Shown here: positions 1 to 7,454 of the stretch, one piece after another | Numbering within the stretch: position 1 is the first letter of the stretch | Layout: every line of letters starts with the position of its first letter | Assembly: GCF_012273515.2 (NCBI RefSeq) | Contig: NZ_CP050975.2 | Location: 8,680,001-8,744,000, forward strand | DNA: 64,000 nt | From: Streptomyces sp. RPA4-2 | Lineage (GTDB): Bacteria; Actinomycetota; Actinomycetes; Streptomycetales; Streptomycetaceae | Direction: 5' to 3' | The notes under the pieces: model-generated | Told to the model about the DNA's origin: nothing | Seen by the model: only the letters and a program-made list of their open reading frames with translations | Databases searched by the model: none | Position numbers and translations under genes: made by a program

Positions 1-556
1 GTGAGCAGATTCCCCCGCGCTTGTCGGCGAACGCGGCCAAGATCGCTGGGTAGAACTCGCGCAGCTGCGAGCGGAGCTTGTTGTGGGCCTGGACGCGATC
101 CCAGACCGCGTCCTGCTGAGCTCGTGCCAGCACCGCGATCGCCTGTGCCAGCTCGGAGTCCTTCGGCAGCGGCCGGTGGGCGGCCATGTCGGTGCGCAGG
201 ATGTTCGCCAGGACAGCAGCGTCGATGGCGTCCGACTTCTTCCTCGCGACCGAGTGCCGATCCCTGTAGCGTGCCACCGCCAGCGGGTTGATCGCGAACA
301 CAGGGCGTCCCGTCGCGCGGAGACAGGCGACCAGCAATCCCCGAGACGTCTCGATCGCGACCGGGATCTTGTGATCTTTGCTGTCGCCGTGCTCCGTCAG
401 CAGGGCTGTGAGCTGTGCGAATCCGGCTGCATCATCGCTGATTCGCAGCTTGGCGAGCCGTGTTGCGCCGGCATCGACGAGAGCGACATCGTGATGGTCT
501 TCTGCCCAGTCCACCCCGCAGAACACCGGCACTGGTAACCCCGCGATCTCCATCAT
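1..556 (-). CDS. IS110-family transposase, N-terminal part (runs off the window start)
   Basis: Reading leftward from an ATG-ATG pair at 556, about 185 codons are open to the window edge. The N-terminus has the IS110 DEDD signature CGVDWAEDHHDVALVD and continues with VAIETSRGLLVACL and NPLAVARYRDRHSVARKKSD-A, the hallmarks of the RuvC-like DEDD domain of IS110/IS1111 transposases. The C-terminal transposase_20 half lies outside the window, so completeness cannot be judged. Such enzymes use a bridge RNA encoded in the flanking non-coding end of the element; the 5' side here (557-1034) could hold it. Confidence 0.88.
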   Translation of the reverse strand, partial: MMEIAGLPVPVFCGVDWAEDHHDVALVDAGATRLAKLRISDDAAGFAQLTALLTEHGDSKDHKIPVAIETSRGLLVACLRATGRPVFAINPLAVARYRDRHSVARKKSDAIDAAVLANILRTDMAAHRPLPKDSELAQAIAVLARAQQDAVWDRVQAHNKLRSQLREFYPAILAAFADKRGGICS

Positions 557-1034
557 GTTCTCCCTCACACTCTGATGTTTCCGCAGGCCAGAGCCTGTGC
601 AGGGTGCGCGTGCTCCCTAATGGAAGTGCTCAAGGCACAACATCCCACCAGCCGTTCGCAACCCCAGCGAACTGCACGGTCCTTCGTCTTCGCGAGAGCT
701 CTCAGGCTCGCGACAAGATGAAAGGTGTTCCGTGTAGTTGGCTCAGGCCACGACCATCGAAGCTCTTGGTTCGCACCGTCGGGTGACGTGTTCTGAACTG
801 GGTCTGCGGAGACCCGTTGTGAGGCGTTTGTGTCCTCGCGAGGCGCTGTTGTGCTCGCGAAGCTCGGAAACTGGAACGGTTCCGGCCGGGGTCAGATCGC
901 TCTCAGTAGGGGGCTTCCTGCCCAGGTGGCGGACGAGGTCTCGGTTCCGGCCGGAACCGCTGCTGAAGCGAGTCCCGCGGTCTGTCGAAAGAGCTCTCAC
1001 TCCGGATTCGGATAGCGATGACTCGCTTCGCTGC
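557..1034. other. Intergenic stretch between IS110 and IS5 remnants, with an 18-bp palindrome
   Basis: No convincing gene. It contains a perfect palindrome CGGTTCCGG/CCGGAACCG at 942-959, and a partial copy of the same word (GGTTCCGGCCGG) near 877-888. The part adjoining 556 would be the non-coding end of the IS110 element, where bridge RNAs are encoded in this family; I cannot verify its fold by eye. Confidence 0.4.
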
Positions 1035-1453
1035 CCATTAGGATTCGGACCTGTCAGGTCCCCCTTTTCAGGGCCCGCATGTTCACCGAGTCGATCGCGC
1101 ACCGCGACCAGTCCAGCTCGCCGCGGGCGCCGAGTTCGTCGAGGACCAGGCGGTGGAGCTTGGCCCACACCCTGGCCTTCGACCACTCCGAGAACCGCCG
1201 GTGGGCAGTCGCTCCGGACGGGCCGAACGACGCCGAAGGCAGCTGCTGCCAGGTACAACCCGACGTGGCCACGAAGACGATCGCGGCCAGCACTTCCCGG
1301 TCGCCATGCCGACGCCGACCACCGCCCTGCGGCCGCGATGGCGCCTCCGGCACCACCCGCTGGAACAACTCCCACAACTCGTCCGGCACCAGCCGCTCAA
1401 CGATCCCCACCATGACTCACAGAATACCGAGTCGCCCAAATGAGATGACTTCT
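1035..1453 (-). mobile_element. IS5-family element, truncated (orfA side only)
   Basis: The right end carries a sequence which, read on the minus strand, starts AAGTCATCTCATTTGGG, resembling IS5-group terminal repeats. Inside is a complete first reading frame (1054-1413), then only a few codons of the second frame. The similarity to IS5-type protein stops near 1037, so most of the transposase catalytic part has been lost. Confidence 0.7.
1054..1413 (-). CDS. IS5-family transposase, first frame (DUF4096-type N-terminal domain)
   Basis: The 119-residue frame begins MVGIVERLVPDELWELFQRV and contains the N-terminal helical domain of IS5-type transposases (GCTWQQLP, HRRFSEWSKARVW) up to the first catalytic Asp region (WSRCAIDSVNMRALKRG). 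It ends at a stop directly after the run CTGAAAAGGGGGACCTGA. In two-frame IS5 relatives this A/G-rich site is where a shift joins the frames; here the shifted frame gives DLTGPNPN and then loses similarity. So orfA is intact but orfB is truncated and the element should be dead. Confidence 0.8.
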   Translation of the reverse strand: MVGIVERLVPDELWELFQRVVPEAPSRPQGGGRRRHGDREVLAAIVFVATSGCTWQQLPSASFGPSGATAHRRFSEWSKARVWAKLHRLVLDELGARGELDWSRCAIDSVNMRALKRGT

Positions 1454-1920
1454 TAGGGTCTGAGGTGCGATACGCTTTGGGAGCCTCGGGTTGAATCCCA
1501 CCGTGTGAAGAGGGGGCCGGCGCCGTCGGGCCCCTCCTCCGTTCCCACGCTCTCTCCCGCGAACCCGGCCAGCTCCTGCAGCACCGAGAAGTGGTCAGCC
1601 CGGCCCCGCCAGAGCGTTACGGGACCGGGCTGAAACTGTGGACCAGCAGCCAGTTGGCGCCGGGACCCCAGCCTTCGCGCATCGTAGAACGCACCTCAAG
1701 CCGCCGGTGCCCGTTGACAATCATCAAACTGCGCGCGGCCCATGACCGGGGTGCTTCGCGGCAAAGGTACCCGCGGACCTCGCTACGAGGTCCAGTCTGC
1801 GAGCATCAGTGTGAGCCGTAGGTCTTCTACTTCCAGCACCACAGGGTTGTCGAGCCTTCCGCATGCTGCTCTTCAGGCGCATCGGGGCATGGGGCCGGGG
1901 CGCGGGAAATACGAGAGCCG
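1414..1920. other. Non-coding stretch with hairpins
   Basis: No gene seen. At 1509-1536 is a GC-rich inverted repeat (GAGGGGGCCG...CGGGCCCCTC) followed by CTCC; it sits just after GGTTGAATCCCACC at about 1490-1503, which resembles a degraded tRNA T-arm, so a tRNA relic with its terminator is possible but unproven. A second perfect hairpin, GGACCTCG-CTA-CGAGGTCC, lies at 1775-1793. Confidence 0.35.
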
Positions 1921-2164
1921 TATGGCCAAGAGCCACGGCCGTAAGAGCCGGGCGAGAATCAGGGCAGCCGCGGGCGCCGAGGTTCGTGTAGCCGCTCGTC
2001 TCGAATCCGCGGGCGCAAGCCCGGAGGAGGTCCAGCAGCTCATCGCGCTCATTCGGGCCGGGGCCGTGGAAAGCGCCCATGCCGGTTTGTTCGAGGCAAG
2101 GTTGGCCTTGGTGTTGCTGCATGGGTGGGGTTACCAGGCGCTGGCTCCGCCATCGACCGGGTAG
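1921..2164 (+). CDS. Small basic hypothetical protein
   Basis: An 80-residue frame starting MAKSHGRKSRARIRAAAG; that very basic N-terminus is a recurring style in small Streptomyces hypothetical proteins. The middle (SPEEVQQLIALIRAG) looks helical. No function recognised. The end overlaps the 3' end of the convergent SDR gene by about 34 bp, which is unusual and makes the C-terminal 15 residues doubtful. An upstream in-frame start would lengthen it but has no better ribosome-binding site. Confidence 0.4.
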
Positions 2165-2895
2165 TTGGCGCCTGTGATGAAGGAGGCCCGGTCGGAGGAG
2201 AGGAAGGCGGCCAGTTCGACGATCTCCTCGGGTCGTGCGAAGCGCTTGAGGAGCGTCTTGCTGGTGATGGCGTCCCTCATGGCCTGGTTGTCGCCGAGGT
2301 CGCGGTCGCTGGCCGGGGTGAGAACCGGGCCGGGGCTGATCGCGACCGCGCGGATTCCGTGAGGGGCGCCTTCGAGGGCGAGTTGTCGTGTCATTCCGAT
2401 GACGCCTGCGTTGGCCGCGGTGTGGGCGATCATCGGGGGAGTGGAGCCCGCGATCAGGCCGGCCTCCGATGCCACGTTGATGATGACTCCGCCACCTCGG
2501 CGGACAAGGTGTGGCCACGTGTACTTCGACACGAAGAAGGGGATGTCGAGTTCTCCGGCTTCCGTCGCGCGCCAGTCCTCGACGGAGAAGTCGGGCATGG
2601 CCCCGAAGCGCTGCATGGCCGCGTTGTTGTAGACGACGTCGAGCCCGCCGTAGGCGTCGGCGGCGGAGTCGGCCATCTGATGAACCTGGTCCGGGTCGGT
2701 CAGATCGACCGGTGCGATGCTCGTGATCTCGCCGCCGGCGCGACGTACGAGTTCGGCCGTCTCCGCGTTGCCGCCGGCCTGGATGTCCACGCCGACGATC
2801 CTCGCGCCTTCCCGGGCGAAGATCAGCGCGGCGACGCGCCCCATCCCGCCACCGGTGCCGGTGATGAGTACTACCTTCTCGTCAAGGATTCCCAT
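2131..2895 (-). CDS. Short-chain dehydrogenase/reductase family protein with altered active site
   Basis: 254 residues, start ATG 2895 preceded by AGGAGAGAACC. The Rossmann features are present: TGTGGGMGR for cofactor binding near residue 12, VDLTD, the NNAA motif near residue 90, and NVASEAG carrying the usual serine. The catalytic YxxxK position reads AHTAANAGV, so tyrosine is replaced by histidine and lysine by asparagine. The C-terminal PVDGGASAW is standard. The fold is confident but classical dehydrogenase chemistry is doubtful. It lies 115 bp downstream of the SnoaL-like gene on the same strand, so they may be co-transcribed from the operator region near 3670. Confidence 0.85.
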   Translation of the reverse strand: MGILDEKVVLITGTGGGMGRVAALIFAREGARIVGVDIQAGGNAETAELVRRAGGEITSIAPVDLTDPDQVHQMADSAADAYGGLDVVYNNAAMQRFGAMPDFSVEDWRATEAGELDIPFFVSKYTWPHLVRRGGGVIINVASEAGLIAGSTPPMIAHTAANAGVIGMTRQLALEGAPHGIRAVAISPGPVLTPASDRDLGDNQAMRDAITSKTLLKRFARPEEIVELAAFLSSDRASFITGANYPVDGGASAW

Positions 2896-3010
2896 GGTTC
2901 TCTCCTGCTTTCGTACCTGTTCCATCGGGTCTGTATGGGTGAGATGCGAGCGCGACGGGCGGGCCCGCCCCTGGTCGGAGCCATCGCCAAGGACGGGCCG
3001 CCACGGAGCG

Positions 3011-3619
3011 CTATTTGGTGCCGGGGGTGGCGGAGCCGGGATCGGACACGCCGCGGAGCTCATCGAGGAACCTGCCGAAGTTGCCTTCGGACCAGTGCTC
3101 GACGGACTGGCCGTGTACCACGCGGTCGATGGAGATGCCGCTGAGCGTGACGTCGCGGCCGGAAGCGGGAATCCCGAAGACAGTCCCGGTGTGGACACCT
3201 TCGAAACTCCAGCGGGTGACGACCTTGTCGCCTTCGACGATCTGGTCGAGGACGGTCATCTTGAAGCCCTTGAGCCCGGCCTTGATGTTGAGATCGCCCT
3301 TGATCCAGTCCTCGCGCTGCTCAGGCCCGTTGAACCCGTGGAGAACCAGGTCCTTGGAGATGTAGCGGTCGAAACCGGCGGCCAGGTCCCCGTTGTAGCT
3401 TGCGTAGTAGGCCGAGGTGACCTGCAACGGCGACAGGTAGTGGTGTTGCGCCGAGTGCCCCGGGGTCTTGTCCGAGTTCTGGCCCTGCGCCATGGCCGGG
3501 ACGGCTGTGGCGGTCAGGGCAGCGGCGGCGACGAGACTGGTCACCAGGCCGGTCACCTTGCGGCTCCGCGTGGCCGCGGTGGGAAGGGTGACGACTGCTC
3601 GGTCCTTCTTGGTGGTCAT
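3011..3619 (-). CDS. Secreted SnoaL-like (polyketide-cyclase/ester-cyclase fold) protein
   Basis: 202 residues from ATG 3619, preceded by a good AGGAGCTTC ribosome-binding site. Residues about 18-40 form a signal peptide (VTSLVAAAALTATAVPAMA followed by QGQ). The mature part has the NTF2-like pattern AYYASYNGDLAAGFDRYISKD, then WSFEGVHTG, GRDVTLSGISIDRV and EHWSEGNF, typical of SnoaL-type proteins. Those act as cyclases or as non-enzymatic ligand binders; substrate unknown. The gene is divergent from the TetR gene, and a perfect palindrome lies 49-62 bp upstream of its start. Confidence 0.82.
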   Translation of the reverse strand: MTTKKDRAVVTLPTAATRSRKVTGLVTSLVAAAALTATAVPAMAQGQNSDKTPGHSAQHHYLSPLQVTSAYYASYNGDLAAGFDRYISKDLVLHGFNGPEQREDWIKGDLNIKAGLKGFKMTVLDQIVEGDKVVTRWSFEGVHTGTVFGIPASGRDVTLSGISIDRVVHGQSVEHWSEGNFGRFLDELRGVSDPGSATPGTK

Positions 3620-3662
3620 GAAGCTCCTGAGAGATGAGGCGGTGGCTGTCACGACCACCAAC

Positions 3663-3707
3663 ACTTACTTGACGCGTCAAGCATGTTCTTGGATCTGACA
3701 ACTGTCA
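3663..3707. promoter_or_regulatory. Candidate operator: two palindromes between SnoaL-like and TetR genes
   Basis: A perfect 14-bp palindrome CTTGACG/CGTCAAG occupies 3668-3681, and a second inverted repeat TGACA-AC-TGTCA occupies 3696-3707. The first sits in the word ACTTACTTGACGCGTCAAG (3663-3681), which matches ACTTGCTTGACGC at 5797 and ACTTGCTTGATG at 5825 beside the MarR gene. Position and symmetry fit an operator for the SnoaL/SDR transcript bound by the MarR or TetR regulator nearby. Confidence 0.55.
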
Positions 3708-3867
3708 AGCTCGATATCTGTGCTTCTCCAAGGGGCCGGGACGGGCACATAGGATCTGCCTGACACGAGCCGTCCCTGGTCCGAGTCGACGCTTTTGTGC
3801 CGGCGTCGGGGGCCAGGGCCGGCGAGAACACCCCGGTTCAGCAGGCTGCGGCGAGGAGCGGCGAAAA

Positions 3868-4527
3868 ATGACCGACGACCGGACGGCGGTGAAGTCGCCT
3901 GCGCGGGGCAGATACGCCCCTGCGCAACTGGACGAGACTGAAATCCTTCGGCGAGGCCTCGAGACCTTCGCGGAGCTCGGATACGCCGCGACCACGGTGC
4001 GCGAGCTCGCGCGGCGGCTCGAGGTCAGTCACAACTTCGTCAACGACCGCTATGGGTCTAAAGGTGACTTCTGGCGTGCAGTCGTGGACTTCGCGCTGCT
4101 GGACGACCAGAAAGAGTTCGATCATCAGCTGGCAGAATCCCGCGACGACGACGAACGCCTCAGCAGCGTGATCGTTCAGCTGTACCGGCGATCAGCGAGC
4201 GCCTCAGCGATGAACCGTCTGCTGGCGGATGAGTCCACCCGCGACTCCGACCGCCTGGACTACCTGCACGAACGGTTCATCAAGCCGTTCTGGGACAGCA
4301 TCGAGCCGACCATCAACAGCCTCACGGCCGCCGGCCGCATCCCGCGGGTGCCGCCGCACGTCCTGTACACGGCCATCACCGGTCCGGCGCTCGCCCTCGC
4401 CCACGACCCGATCGCCGACCGACTGAACCCGGCTGCCGCACCAGCGGCAGAACAGGACAGAGACTGCCTGGCTGATGCACTCTCCAGCCTCGTCCTCCAC
4501 GGGTTGCTCCGTCCACGTGTGCAGTGA
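3868..4527 (+). CDS. TetR-family transcriptional regulator
   Basis: 219 residues. The N-terminal domain (about 24-70) reads EILRRGLETFAELGYAATTV...REL, then VSHNFVNDRYGSKGDFWRAVV, the helix-turn-helix and following helix of TetR proteins; the turn sequence NDRYGSKGDFW is variant but recognisable. The C-terminal helical part (IKPFWDSIEPTINSL and onward) would be the ligand/dimer domain. It is divergent from the SnoaL/SDR genes across a 248-bp region with palindromes, so control of that operon or of itself is the natural guess. GTG/ATG alternatives were not better than ATG 3868. Confidence 0.88.
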   Translation: MTDDRTAVKSPARGRYAPAQLDETEILRRGLETFAELGYAATTVRELARRLEVSHNFVNDRYGSKGDFWRAVVDFALLDDQKEFDHQLAESRDDDERLSSVIVQLYRRSASASAMNRLLADESTRDSDRLDYLHERFIKPFWDSIEPTINSLTAAGRIPRVPPHVLYTAITGPALALAHDPIADRLNPAAAPAAEQDRDCLADALSSLVLHGLLRPRVQ

Positions 4528-4589
4528 CTGGTGTGCGTCGCCACAGAACCGGACAGAGGGCCCAGATGTCGACCGAGGCACGCAGCGCG

Positions 4590-4850
4590 TCAAGGCCCGC
4601 GCCGGTGTGCAGCGGTGGCGGCCAGCGGCCGCGGTGCGGACACCCGCGGCTGCGCCAGCCGCGGGTTGCCGCCTCGGCACACGCGGCCCGCATCCGCGCC
4701 AGGTGGGGCTGACCGTCGACGGGAAAAAGCTGGCCGCCGCGGCGAGTTCACGCACTGAAGTGTCCTCCCCATGGGCGGCGACCCATTCGCAGTCGGCGCG
4801 CAGCAGCGCACCGCGCCGCTCGGAAGCGGGCTGCCTGCCGGTCCCGCACG
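4590..4850 (-). pseudogene. Helix-turn-helix gene fragment (relic)
   Basis: The minus strand contains, in one frame, LLRADCEWVAAHGEDTSV followed by RELAAAASFFPSTVS, which resembles the helix-turn-helix segment of small actinobacterial DNA-binding proteins. The similarity is lost on both sides and the frame breaks. It abuts the enoyl-CoA hydratase relic, so a deletion or rearrangement has fused two unrelated remnants. Confidence 0.35.
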
Positions 4851-5162
4851 TCACGGGCTCCGCGGGCGCCGCCGTCGATCTCACTGATGGTGGCGGCGGG
4901 TACCTTTGCCAGCCGGTACATGTTGTCGGTATACGGATGCAGGCCCGTGGGGGGTTGGCGCTTCGGAGGTCAGATCCGGGGTCTGCTCGATGCGAGTGAT
5001 CAACTCGGTGAGCTGCTCGATGTGTCCGGGTCGATCAGGTTGATCTCTCCCGTTGGAGAAGGTCATCCGCCAGTAGGGCGGGCGGATCTTTTCGACGGCG
5101 AACTGCTTGTGCGTGCTGGTGTGGGTCACTCCAGGTGATGTCGAAGGGTGCTCGGCGGTCAA
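4851..5162 (-). pseudogene. Enoyl-CoA hydratase/isomerase, N-terminal relic
   Basis: The frame starts MTAEHPSTSPG and reads FAVEKIRPPYWRMTFSNG, then shifts frame (INLIDPDT is recovered in another frame) and returns to EQLTELITRIEQTPDLT, which is the start of an enoyl-CoA hydratase. After an internal deletion another frame gives MYRLAKVPAATISEIDGG, the oxyanion-hole region of the same family. At least two frameshifts and a deletion make it non-functional. It separates the TetR and MarR genes. Confidence 0.6.
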
Positions 5163-5245
5163 CAGTGCCTGGCATCAATGAAACTTGTGAGGCTGCGGCG
5201 TGATGAATATGTCCGCAGGGGCGTGTCGACGTCCCGAGACGCTCC

Positions 5246-5713
5246 TCAGGTGGCGACGTTTCGCAGGGCGGCCGCGAGCTTCTTGAGGTCCAGGTCCTTC
5301 AGGTGGTCGAGGAAGTGCCGGCGTACCGCGGCGAGGTTGCTGGGCCAGGCCTCTTCCAGGCGGGCAAGGCCTGCGTGGGTCAGGGAGGCGTGCCAGCTAC
5401 GGCCGTCCGTGTCGCACTGCTTCCGCTCGATGTACCCCTCGCTTTCCAGCCGCTGCACGATCCGGGATGCTCCGCTGAGGGACATCTCGATCGCGTGGGC
5501 GAGCTCGTGCATGCGTAGCCGCCGGTCGGGTGCCTCCGACAGGTGCATCAGCGTCAGGTACTCCGTGTTCGACATCCGCTGCTCCCGTGCCATGTCGGCG
5601 TCGATGGCGCGCGGCAGGGAGTAGAGGAGCGAGGGGAGGGCCCGGACGACGGCTTCTTCGTCGGGGGTGAGCGGCTGCGGCGCCTCGGTGGGCGGAGTGG
5701 GCTTCGGTGTCAT
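5246..5713 (-). CDS. MarR-family transcriptional regulator
   Basis: 155 residues, ATG 5713 with GAGG about 9 nt upstream. The winged helix is clear: MSNTEYLTLMHLSEAPDRRL, then MHELAHAIEMSLSGASRIVQ as recognition region, and RLESEGYIERKQCDTDGRSW as wing. MarR proteins bind palindromic operators as dimers and respond to phenolic or oxidant ligands. It is divergent from an FMN reductase gene, the classic arrangement of redox-responsive MarR regulators, and the 207-bp gap holds two copies of a motif also found upstream of the SnoaL-like gene. Confidence 0.9.
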   Translation of the reverse strand: MTPKPTPPTEAPQPLTPDEEAVVRALPSLLYSLPRAIDADMAREQRMSNTEYLTLMHLSEAPDRRLRMHELAHAIEMSLSGASRIVQRLESEGYIERKQCDTDGRSWHASLTHAGLARLEEAWPSNLAAVRRHFLDHLKDLDLKKLAAALRNVAT

Positions 5714-5796
5714 GCAGGAATACCTCGCGTGTGTGAGGACCGGGGTTGGGGACCAAGGGTGCGAAACGTCACACGGGAACCGTCATGCGGGCATGC

Positions 5797-5844
5797 ACTT
5801 GCTTGACGCAACAATCTTTTGGTAACTTGCTTGATGTGGCAACT
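5797..5844. promoter_or_regulatory. Candidate MarR operator: two direct copies of ACTTGCTTGA
   Basis: ACTTGCTTGACGCAACA at 5797-5813 and ACTTGCTTGATGTGGCAA at 5825-5842 lie 28 bp apart in the divergent promoter between the MarR and FMN reductase genes. Each has a TTGC...GCAA inverted-repeat character. The related site ACTTACTTGACGC at 3663 precedes the SnoaL-like gene. The pattern suggests one regulator controlling both transcription units; inferred, not shown. Confidence 0.6.
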
Positions 5845-5920
5845 ATATGTCCCGACCGGCTGCCAGGGCTATATGTCAGCCCAAAACGGGCACGGGTCAC
5901 CTTCATGAAGGGTTCTTGCG

Positions 5921-6481
5921 TTGACCAAGATCGGAATCATCCTCGGCAGCACCCGTCCCGGACGTAACGGCGAGGCTGTCGCGCGCTGGGTGCACGACAT
6001 CGCCTCGAAGCGGACGGACGCGGAGTTCGAGCTGGTCGACCTCGTCGACTACAAGCTTCCGCACCTCGACGAGGCCCTCCCGCCGTCGCTGGGTCAGTAC
6101 TCCCAGCCGCACACGCAGGCGTGGGCGAGCAAGATCGCCTCGTTCGACGGATTCATCATGGTGACGCCCGAGTACAACCACTCGACGTCCGGCGCCCTGA
6201 AGAACGCCATCGACTACCTCTACGCGGAGTGGAACAACAAGGCAGTCGGCTTCGTCGGCTACGGCGGCCTGGGCGGCGCCCGCGCGGTCGAGCACCTGCG
6301 GCTGATCGCGGGTGAGCTGCAGATGGCGGACGTCCGTTCACAGGTCTCGCTGTCGCTGTTCCACGACTTCGAGAACTTCAGCGTGTTCAAGCCCGGCGAC
6401 TTCCAGCTCGAGGCCCTGCACACCACCCTGGACCAGGTCCTGGCCTGGAGCAAGGCACTCGCCCCGCTGCGCGCCGTGTAA
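5921..6481 (+). CDS. NADPH-dependent FMN reductase
   Basis: 186 residues, TTG start at 5921: an in-frame stop lies just upstream and AAGGG is at a suitable distance. It opens with IGIILGSTRPGRNGEAVARW, the flavodoxin-like FMN phosphate loop, and has VTPEYNHSTSGALKNAIDYL, the PEYN motif typical of NADPH-dependent FMN reductases, then GFVGYGGLGGARAVEHLR. It should be a cytosolic dimer reducing flavin or quinone-like substrates. Divergent from MarR, probably derepressed by a redox-active compound. A GC hairpin follows at 6495-6516. Confidence 0.93.
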   Translation: MTKIGIILGSTRPGRNGEAVARWVHDIASKRTDAEFELVDLVDYKLPHLDEALPPSLGQYSQPHTQAWASKIASFDGFIMVTPEYNHSTSGALKNAIDYLYAEWNNKAVGFVGYGGLGGARAVEHLRLIAGELQMADVRSQVSLSLFHDFENFSVFKPGDFQLEALHTTLDQVLAWSKALAPLRAV

Positions 6482-6494
6482 CGCACGCAGATCA

Positions 6495-6516
6495 GCCGCC
6501 GCCTCCCGGCGGCGGC
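6495..6516 (+). terminator. Hairpin after FMN reductase gene
   Basis: Perfect 9-bp stem GCCGCCGCC-TCCC-GGCGGCGGC starting 14 bp after the stop codon. No U-run follows, as is common for actinobacterial terminators. Confidence 0.55.
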
Positions 6517-7039
6517 GAAGCCCATGGCGATCACACGCCACATCGGTGCGACCAGGCGGCTCCCGGCCCGCAGCGCGGACAGCGCTGCAGGAGTCCGCCG
6601 TGCCGGTCCGTCATGTCGACAGGACTCGGTGGTGGTCCGGCGGGACGCCCGCACCCGGAAAACCGTCCTCACCGGCGGAGGCATCGCGGAAGGTCCGGCC
6701 GAGCAACCTCGCCGCCGACCACCGCCACTTCCCGAACCACCTCCGGGGCTCGACCCGAGCGTCTCGCTGCGGCCGTAGGCAACATCGGCATGTGACGGCG
6801 CGTCCAAGGCCCGTACAGCTGACGCGTGTTCGAACCATTCATGGCCCATCGGCCCACCATGACCGAAACGCAACCAGGGCCGACGCAGCCACATCCGGCA
6901 TGGCGCAGCCCCAACCCACCGCCGCACGAACGGGCGGCACCCGTTTGCGGGGCCCCACGCACAGCTCGTGTCCCGCGGCCTACGCCGGGACGGATATGCG
7001 GGGCCTCCCACACCCATTCATCTCCATCCAAGGACCCTC
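6517..7039. other. Stretch without a recognisable gene
   Basis: Several overlapping open frames exist on both strands but their composition (runs of Arg, Pro, Ser) looks like out-of-frame translation of GC-rich DNA. I see no conserved motif. The end of the stretch supplies the ribosome-binding site (AAGGA at 7030-7034) of the DoxX-like gene. Confidence 0.4.
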
Positions 7040-7408
7040 GTGTACATCGCTGCAGTGATCCTCAGTGCTCTTCTTGCCCTCGTCTCCCTCGCCGCCGGCG
7101 CGCCCAAGGCGCAGCTCAAGGGGGACGTCCCGGACGGCCTCGTCGCAAAGGGCCTCAGTTCCGCACAGGTCCGTCTCATCGGACTCGCCGAGGTCGCAGC
7201 CGCGGCGGGGCTCGTGGCGGGCATCTGGTGGCAGCCGCTGGGCATCGCCGCCGCCGCCGGGATGGCCGTCCTGCTCCTCGGCGCCATCGGCTACCACGTC
7301 AAGTGGGGCGACTACCGAGACAGCGCCGCTCGCGGCAGCGCCATGGCCCCCATCGTGCTCGTCTTCGCCGCGGTGGCGACGGTCGTCACACTCGCCGCGT
7401 CACAGTGA
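7040..7408 (+). CDS. DoxX-like membrane protein
   Basis: 122 residues from GTG 7040, with AAGGA 5 nt upstream. Four hydrophobic helices: VYIAAVILSALLALVSLAAG, then after AKGLSSAQVRLIGLAEVAAAAG, IAAAAGMAVLLLGAIGYHV, and IVLVFAAVATVVTLAA. The pattern of helix 1, the short amphipathic linker and GLAEVAAA is that of DoxX-like family proteins. These are often next to flavin or quinone reductases, matching its position behind the FMN reductase, though 560 bp separates the two. Confidence 0.82.
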   Translation: MYIAAVILSALLALVSLAAGAPKAQLKGDVPDGLVAKGLSSAQVRLIGLAEVAAAAGLVAGIWWQPLGIAAAAGMAVLLLGAIGYHVKWGDYRDSAARGSAMAPIVLVFAAVATVVTLAASQ

Positions 7409-7454
7409 CCGAGACGTCGTCACTGTCCCCCTCCATACAGACGCAATGCCGTAA

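Noticed and set aside
743..1375. Long minus-strand frame of 210 codons over the IS5 remnant
   Set aside because: Only the short DLTGPNPN part is meaningful (orfB remnant); the rest is Arg/Ser/Pro-rich out-of-frame translation.
1480..1510. Possible tRNA (GGTTGAATCCCACC resembling a T-arm)
   Set aside because: No acceptor stem, D-arm or anticodon arm can be paired around it; at most a degraded relic.
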